In this document: positions 6,285 to 10,710 of the stretch, piece after piece
Position numbering within the stretch: position 1 is the stretch's first letter
How the letters are laid out: each line of letters opens with the position of its first letter
Assembly: GCA_009776995.1 (NCBI GenBank)
Contig: WRMR01000129.1
Coordinates: forward strand, 1-10,710
From: Planctomycetaceae bacterium
GTDB taxonomy: Bacteria; Planctomycetota; Planctomycetia; Pirellulales; Thermoguttaceae
Direction of reading: 5' to 3'
Length of the DNA stretch: 10,710 nucleotides
Notes under the pieces: generated by a model
Seen by the model: the letters and a program-made list of their open reading frames with translations, nothing else
Told to the model about the DNA's origin: nothing
Databases searched by the model: none
Position numbers and translations under genes: made by a program

Positions 6285-6914
6285 ATGGTTGAAAAACAAA
6301 ACGAATTCTCTTTTTTGTCGCGTGATTCCATGAAACACTGGGGCTTTGTAACGGTTATGGAACATCAGCGACTCGGGCTGATTGGGGGGTATCTTGTATT
6401 AAATCCTCTCGGACGCCCGAATGAGTTTCATTGCACATCACCTGTGCGAACAACTCGTCCCCAGGAAATCCTTTACGGATCAACACTGAACGCTTTTCTT
6501 TATGGTGAACAAATCGCTCAAATTCTCATTGCAAAAGCAAAAATCAAACCCTTTGCCGTTGTGACGGACAAGCCTCAAGTTTTGGCCGTTCAGGAATTTG
6601 TTGAAATGCCGATCTGCTACGTGTGTCACACAACTTGGGAAAGCGAAAAAAACATGCGGATTGACGCAGCGGAAATGAGTGATCTTGCAGAAGCAAACGG
6701 CGTGATGACCGAAATCGCTTCGATTCCCGGATTATCCGCGTTTCGCTGGTCGGAACATCATGTCGGTCGATACCCAGTGGCCGTTCCCGAATTGGTTGCG
6801 CGACCGGCCGCAGAAACAGTTGACGAATTGAAAAACGTTTCATCTGTTATTGATTTCCTCGAACCGTTCGAGCGAATCCGTCTGGCCATCGAGGAGGCCC
6901 AAAAAGCGGCGTAA
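6285..6914 (+). CDS. Conserved-looking protein of unknown function, SNF2 partner
   Basis: This 209-residue soluble protein has no signal peptide and no membrane segment. I recognise no domain. The N-terminal half reads as mixed alpha/beta (MKHWGFVTVMEHQRLGLIGGYLVLNPLGRPNEFHC, ILYGSTLNAFLYGEQIAQILI). A CYVCH motif occurs at 111-115, and the C-terminus (about 170-207) is likely helical. CYVCH fits the CxxCH haem-attachment pattern, but with no export signal, haem binding is unlikely; a metal or redox cysteine pair is the alternative. Its stop is 2 bases before the SNF2 helicase ATG, so the two are one operon and probably translated together. That suggests it is a partner, adaptor or regulator of the helicase. 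The start is uncertain because no ribosome site is clear; ATG at 6330 is the alternative. Confidence 0.8.
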   Translation: MVEKQNEFSFLSRDSMKHWGFVTVMEHQRLGLIGGYLVLNPLGRPNEFHCTSPVRTTRPQEILYGSTLNAFLYGEQIAQILIAKAKIKPFAVVTDKPQVLAVQEFVEMPICYVCHTTWESEKNMRIDAAEMSDLAEANGVMTEIASIPGLSAFRWSEHHVGRYPVAVPELVARPAAETVDELKNVSSVIDFLEPFERIRLAIEEAQKAA

Positions 6915-6916
6915 CC

Positions 6917-8812
6917 ATGGGGACGACTGAAATCACAGACCACTTTGGACATCAGGTTCCCGTGGCATGGAACCCCATTGTCCCGGAATACCTATTTCTT
7001 CAACGGACGAACGATACCACAGACATCACCGTCTGTTCCATTCGGAATCTTAACGTTTCGGTGGAATTGCAACCTGATCATTGGAACCATGCCATCGAAA
7101 GTGGTCGTGACATCACGACCCGATCGCAGGCAGTGGTTTCCCCAAAAATATCCGTTGCATCAATATCCGTGCCAGGTAGCATCCGCATGGATGTTCGCAG
7201 TTTTTTCTTTGCACAGCACAAGGATCAATTCCTGCCAACCGGCAAATCCGCAGACGCTTGCCTTTCCGTTTCTTCGGGCAACGTGTCAAACTCTGCGGGG
7301 CATCACAAAAACGATCAAGCTCAGGAAGAAGAAACGCCGAAACACTATACACGCTTTTGTGTTCCCAAGGACGCGATCAAGTTGAAAGACAGGCTTAACT
7401 TTTTGTTACAGCCGCCGCTTGAAGTGATCTTCGGACAACCGACCCTGGAGATGCCGCATGAGCCGTTTCCGTACCAGCTCACCGGCATCTCTTTTCTTTA
7501 TGGGGCGCATCACGCAATTCTTGCCGACGAAATGGGACTCGGCAAAACGATGCAGGCCATTACAACGATCCGTATGCTGTTGCACCAGGGCGATATTCGC
7601 AACATCCTTTTGGTTTGTCCCAAACCGCTGGTGACCAACTGGCAGCGAGAGTTTGCGTTGTGGGCACCGGAAGTTCCCGTGCAGGTCATCGAAGGCAACC
7701 CGGAACGACGGAAACACCTCTGGCAGCGGCATTTCGACAAAATTCCGGTACGGATTGCCAATTACGAACTGCTCAACCGCGACCTTGAGTATTACGACCA
7801 GCCTCGCAGCCAGGGCGGTCCGCATTTTGACCTGGTGATCTTGGACGAATCTCAACGCATCAAAAACAGGAACAGCGCGACCGGTCACGCTGTACGCAAG
7901 CTGTCACGAAGCCGAAGCTGGGCTTTGACGGGCACACCGGTCGAAAATTCGCCCGACGACCTGGTCGGCATTTTTGAATTTCTCTCGCCGGGCTACCTTT
8001 CGTCGGGGATGAAACCGACGACGATGAGCGACATGGTCGGCGATTACATTTTGCGTCGCACAAAAGACAAAGTCTTAACCGATCTGCCGCCGATTCTGAC
8101 CCGCGATGCGCAACTCGAACTGACGCCTGCCCAGCGACGTGCCTACACTCAGGCTGAAAATGATGGTACGCTCCGGCTGAACGATCTGGGGGATTCGCTC
8201 ACCATTCAGAACGTGTTTGAATTGATATTGCGGTTGAAGCAAATCTGCAATTTCGACCCTGTCACGAACGAAAGCACCAAGTTGGAACGGTTGCACGCCG
8301 ACCTCGATGAAGTGGCGGCCAGCGGTCACAAGGCGATCATTTTCAGCCAATGGGTCGAAACACTTGGCAAGCTGCGAGATCATCTCATGCCCTACCATCC
8401 GGTCGAATACCACGGCAAAATCCCGACGAAACAGCGTGACAACGTGATCAAAAAATTTCGCGACGATCCTGACTGTCACGTTATCCTTATGAGCTACGGG
8501 GCGGGCAGCGTCGGATTGAACCTGCAATTCGCAGGCTATGTTTTCCTGTTTGATCGCTGGTGGAATCCGGCGGTCGAAGACCAGGCGATTAACCGCGCCC
8601 ATCGTATCGGGGTTGCCGGACCGGTAACAGTCACCCGCTTTCTGGTCGCCGACACAATCGAAGAACGTATCGAGAATATCCTGCAAAGCAAACGCGAACT
8701 GTTTGAGGAAATCATGTCCGGTGCCCGCAGTCTGAACTGCTCGACCGGCATGAGCCAGGAAGATATCTTCGGCCTGTTCAATCTCAAAATACCGCGAAAC
8801 AAAGCGGACTAA
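6917..8812 (+). CDS. SNF2-family DEAD/DEAH-type helicase (DNA translocase)
   Basis: This 631-residue protein has a complete SNF2 ATPase core. The Q-motif glutamine is in FPYQLTG (Q187), and motif I is DEMGLGKT (204-211). Motif Ia lies in LLVCPKPLVTNW (231-242), and motif II is DESQRIKN (310-317). Motif III is LTGTPVEN (337-344). The second RecA domain has AIIFSQW (473-479), motif V MSYGAGSVGLNLQ (525-537), DRWWNPAVEDQ (546-556) and motif VI QAINRAHRIG (556-565). SNF2 proteins are ATP-driven double-stranded DNA translocases that remodel protein-DNA complexes or act in repair and transcription recycling. Motif II DESQ differs from the more common DEAH/DEAQ. The N-terminal 165 residues are outside the core and unrecognised, with a Ser-rich stretch at 110-130; no HNH, SWIM or zinc domain is visible. 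Translation probably couples to the gene 2 bases upstream. Specific role unknown. Confidence 0.93.
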   Translation: MGTTEITDHFGHQVPVAWNPIVPEYLFLQRTNDTTDITVCSIRNLNVSVELQPDHWNHAIESGRDITTRSQAVVSPKISVASISVPGSIRMDVRSFFFAQHKDQFLPTGKSADACLSVSSGNVSNSAGHHKNDQAQEEETPKHYTRFCVPKDAIKLKDRLNFLLQPPLEVIFGQPTLEMPHEPFPYQLTGISFLYGAHHAILADEMGLGKTMQAITTIRMLLHQGDIRNILLVCPKPLVTNWQREFALWAPEVPVQVIEGNPERRKHLWQRHFDKIPVRIANYELLNRDLEYYDQPRSQGGPHFDLVILDESQRIKNRNSATGHAVRKLSRSRSWALTGTPVENSPDDLVGIFEFLSPGYLSSGMKPTTMSDMVGDYILRRTKDKVLTDLPPILTRDAQLELTPAQRRAYTQAENDGTLRLNDLGDSLTIQNVFELILRLKQICNFDPVTNESTKLERLHADLDEVAASGHKAIIFSQWVETLGKLRDHLMPYHPVEYHGKIPTKQRDNVIKKFRDDPDCHVILMSYGAGSVGLNLQFAGYVFLFDRWWNPAVEDQAINRAHRIGVAGPVTVTRFLVADTIEERIENILQSKRELFEEIMSGARSLNCSTGMSQEDIFGLFNLKIPRNKAD

Positions 8813-8842
8813 GGAGTCTCGCCAAAATAACACTTACAATTG

Positions 8843-8949
8843 TTACGTTAATTTGGATTTTAAGGTATAGTTCCATTTTCCCAAGATGTCATTTCGGGTG
8901 ATATTCAAGGCGTTGAGTTGTTCGTTGGTGATTTTTCTTTTTGTCGGAT
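8843..8949 (-). pseudogene. ISAzo13-family ('Rhodopirellula') transposase, C-terminal tail
   Basis: Read on the minus strand, the frame gives PTKRKITNEQLNALNI, then TRNDILGKWNYTL-KSKLT and a TAA at 8843-8845. The pattern 'K-I(T/S)-E-(Q/E)-L-AL-NI-R-(D/E)-G-WNYT' matches, from memory, the extreme C-terminus of transposases of the ISAzo13 family (DDE_Tnp_ISAZ013). Only 35 codons are left. The frame is cut exactly where the IS4 element's left inverted repeat begins. The expected upstream part of the transposase is not found on the far side of the IS4 element, so this is not a simple insertion into an intact copy. Confidence 0.55.
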
Positions 8950-10268
8950 CGCTAGCGTCCAATGAACTGAAATCAAAAGTGATACAAGGTATTGAAATTA
9001 CAATAAATTACCACTAAAATCGACCTGCATGGACTTGAAATTGGGATTGGGTGTGCGAATAAATTCCTGGTCAAGGCGGGGCTCATGGACAAAGGCAAAT
9101 TGGTTTTCCCGCAGGTCATGGCGATATTGCCGTGGCGGCGATTTCAAACGTGTGTCGAGCGGTATCACGGTGATAAAAAAACCACCACGCTCACCACGCA
9201 AGAGTTTTTCAAAATCATGGTGTTCACACAAATCACCGGTCTTGAAAGTTTATCGAGTACCGTTTTGTGCTTGAATGCCTTATCCTCACAATGTTACCAC
9301 TTCGGCATCCGAAGCAAGATCACCAAAAGCAATCTTGCTCATGCCAACCATAAACGAAACTGGAAAATATTTTACGACTTTGCTCAAATTTTAATCAAGG
9401 AGGTCACAAAACTTTATCACAACGATCCCATCAAACTCGACATCAACGAAGGCCTTTATGCACTCGACTCAACAACGATTGACTTGTGTTTGACATTGTT
9501 CCCCTGGGCACATTTTCGCAAAACAAAGTCCGCCATTAAAATGCACACGATGATTAATCTTAAAGGGAAAATTCCTGATTTTATCCTTATTTCCACGGGA
9601 AAAATGCACGATGTCAATGCGATGGATCATATGGATTGGGAACCGGGATGTTGGTATGTCATGGATCGTGGTTACCTCGACTTTGAACGTTTCTATTACA
9701 TTCATCAATGCCAAGCATGGTTTGTCACTCGCAGTAAAAAGAATACTCAATACAAACGAGTGTATTCAAAAAAGGTTGATCAAAGCAAAGGTCTATTGTG
9801 TGACCAAAAAGTGCGGCTGACCGGAACGAATGCACTCAAGGATTACCCGGAACTCATTCGACGCATCAAGTTCATTGACGGTGAAACGGGTAAGCGACTT
9901 GTGTTTTTAACCAACAACATGGTGGCGAGTGCGGAAACCATTTCGCAAGTTTACAAAAATCGTTGGCACGTCGAGTTGTTCTTCAAATGGATCAAACAAC
10001 ACTTGTGCGTCAAGCGATTTTTGGGGCGTAGTGACAATGCGGTGCGGTCACAAATTTGGATTGCGATGTGCGTTTACCTCCTGATTTTAAAGTTAAAAAA
10101 ACGGCTGGGGCTGGAATACTCCGCCTACGAAATCCTACAAATATTAAAAGTATCAACATTCAACAAAAGGTCGCTTTCTTCGATGTTTTTGAATGAAAAT
10201 ACACTTTTTGACAACTACTGTAACCCTAACCTAAAGACTATTGTTCGACTTATGATTGGACGCTAGTG
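8950..10268 (+). mobile_element. IS4-family insertion sequence, 1319 bp
   Basis: The left end CGCTAGCGTCCAAT (8950-8963) and the right end ATTGGACGCTAGTG (10255-10268) are inverted repeats matching at 13 of 14 positions. They enclose a single full-length transposase gene; the TAG stop of that gene lies inside the right repeat. The size is normal for the IS4 family. I found no convincing target duplication: the left flank ends TGTCGGAT and the right begins AGATCGAA, sharing only GAT. The element may have suffered a rearrangement, or the exact ends may differ by a base or two. Confidence 0.75.
9085..10266 (+). CDS. IS4-family transposase (DDE, YREK signature)
   Basis: This 393-residue DDE transposase has catalytic residues D128 (ALDSTTIDL), D194 (YVMDRGYLDF) and E297 within the diagnostic Y-x2-R-x3-E-x6-K signature (Y290, R293, E297, K304: YKNRWHVELFFKWIK). 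It cuts and rejoins the element's ends during transposition. The N-terminus (1-60; FPQVMAILPWRRFQTCVERY, then TLTTQEFFKIMVFTQITG) resembles the DUF4372-type DNA-binding region seen in one IS4 subgroup. Length is in the usual range and no stop or frameshift is seen, so it looks active. The ATG at 9085 is the likely start; only a weak purine-rich run (CAAGGCGG) precedes it. AT-rich codon use differs from the helicase gene next door, in keeping with recent arrival. Confidence 0.92.
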   Translation: MDKGKLVFPQVMAILPWRRFQTCVERYHGDKKTTTLTTQEFFKIMVFTQITGLESLSSTVLCLNALSSQCYHFGIRSKITKSNLAHANHKRNWKIFYDFAQILIKEVTKLYHNDPIKLDINEGLYALDSTTIDLCLTLFPWAHFRKTKSAIKMHTMINLKGKIPDFILISTGKMHDVNAMDHMDWEPGCWYVMDRGYLDFERFYYIHQCQAWFVTRSKKNTQYKRVYSKKVDQSKGLLCDQKVRLTGTNALKDYPELIRRIKFIDGETGKRLVFLTNNMVASAETISQVYKNRWHVELFFKWIKQHLCVKRFLGRSDNAVRSQIWIAMCVYLLILKLKKRLGLEYSAYEILQILKVSTFNKRSLSSMFLNENTLFDNYCNPNLKTIVRLMIGR

Positions 10269-10269
10269 A

Positions 10270-10635
10270 GATCGAATATATGATTTGCCCGAGGTGAATG
10301 AATCAGGGAAATTAGATAATGACCTGAAATACTATCCTTTTAACCCTCCAAATCCTTGCGTCCTAGAAGTTTCACCTGATGGCAAATATTTTTTGGTTAA
10401 ACTATTTGCTGGGCCAAGTTTTTTGTATGACTCAATTTCTGGAAAACATGTAGATTTTGCTCTCAAAAAAATCGACAGTTTTGTTCACGAAACCATCATT
10501 GGCTTTAGTAAGTCAGGCCATATTTATTGTGGTGTTCAGTCAGTAAATCCGATGCTTCTTTTGAGAAATATTGAGACTGGCGAAATATTGAAAAGTTTTG
10601 AACACCCTAGTGCTGTGTCCAGGCTAAAACTGTAA
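10270..10635 (+). pseudogene. WD40/beta-propeller-like protein fragment, 5' end removed by the IS
   Basis: The open frame starts right after the IS4 right end (a stop at 10267-10269 precedes it) and reads DRIYDLPEVNESGKLDND, then about 115 more residues to TAA at 10633-10635. LEVSPDGKYFLVKLF, then SFLYDSISGKHVDF, HETIIGFSKSGHIYCG and LLRNIETGEILKSFEHP fit the strand pattern of WD40-type blades: a 'SPDGK-' turn and an 'x-x-D-x-x-(S/T)G-x' turn. It ends at 'HPSAVSRLKL', where a further blade would be expected, so the 3' end is also cut short. The only possible start in frame is a TTG at 10285, with no ribosome site. It is probably a broken piece of a larger gene. The last 75 bases (10636-10710) contain nothing I can identify. 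Confidence 0.5.
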
Positions 10636-10710
10636 GTTGACTAAAAATATAATCATTCGTTATCGAAGTGAAATTTCGGGTACACGGAGTCCAATTTGAT
10701 TCGTGCGTCA

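Noticed and set aside
8075..8833. Minus-strand 252-codon open frame opposite the SNF2 C-terminal half
   Set aside because: Antisense shadow of the helicase's second RecA domain; no family features.
8942..10276. Target-site duplication around the IS4 element
   Set aside because: Flanks TGTCGGAT and AGATCGAA share only three bases at offset positions, below what can be claimed.

Overview
The window looks like chromosomal DNA from a planctomycete, probably of the Pirellulales/Rhodopirellula kind. This rests on protein types rather than any marker gene. There is a very large multi-spanning protein of a kind I associate with planctomycetes (DUF6798-like), a UbiB/ABC1-family kinase with two C-terminal membrane helices, a SNF2-family helicase with a small partner gene, and the tail of an ISAzo13-type ('Rhodopirellula transposase') element. 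No rRNA, tRNA or CRISPR array was seen.

Layout. Bases 1-1100 are an eroded zone: the 3' end of an IS630-type transposase (242-505), a short palindromic repeat built of 9-bp units (638-702), and a broken BlaI/MecI-type repressor gene (732-1086, minus) that has lost its recognition-helix segment. A bidirectional terminator (1225-1261) follows. Next is a small lipoprotein gene (1368-1541, minus) with a clear ribosome site, a good sigma70-type promoter (1646-1674) and a CRP-like palindrome (1621-1636) just after the predicted transcription start. Bases 1773-4133 (minus) encode a 786-residue membrane protein carrying an in-frame insertion made of 36-bp and 7-bp repeats. Bases 4327-6009 (minus) encode the UbiB/ABC1-family kinase.

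A divergent control region of about 275 bp separates the kinase from a two-gene plus-strand operon: a 209-residue protein of unknown function (6285-6914) and a SNF2 helicase (6917-8812), 2 bp apart and probably translationally coupled. To the right is a second mobile zone. It holds the C-terminal tail of an ISAzo13-family transposase (8843-8949, minus), an apparently intact IS4-family element (8950-10268) with 14-bp imperfect inverted repeats and a full-length DDE transposase (9085-10266), and a fragment of a WD40/beta-propeller-like gene (10270-10635) that starts directly at the element's right end.

How the genes work together. The only convincing functional unit is the 209-aa/SNF2 pair. The kinase, the membrane protein and the lipoprotein share a strand but have wide gaps and probably separate promoters. 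The two ends of the window look like insertion-sequence landing zones flanking a conserved core. No clearly new multi-gene system is evident. The best leads are the SNF2 partner protein, the lipoprotein control cassette and the coding-region repeat insertion.
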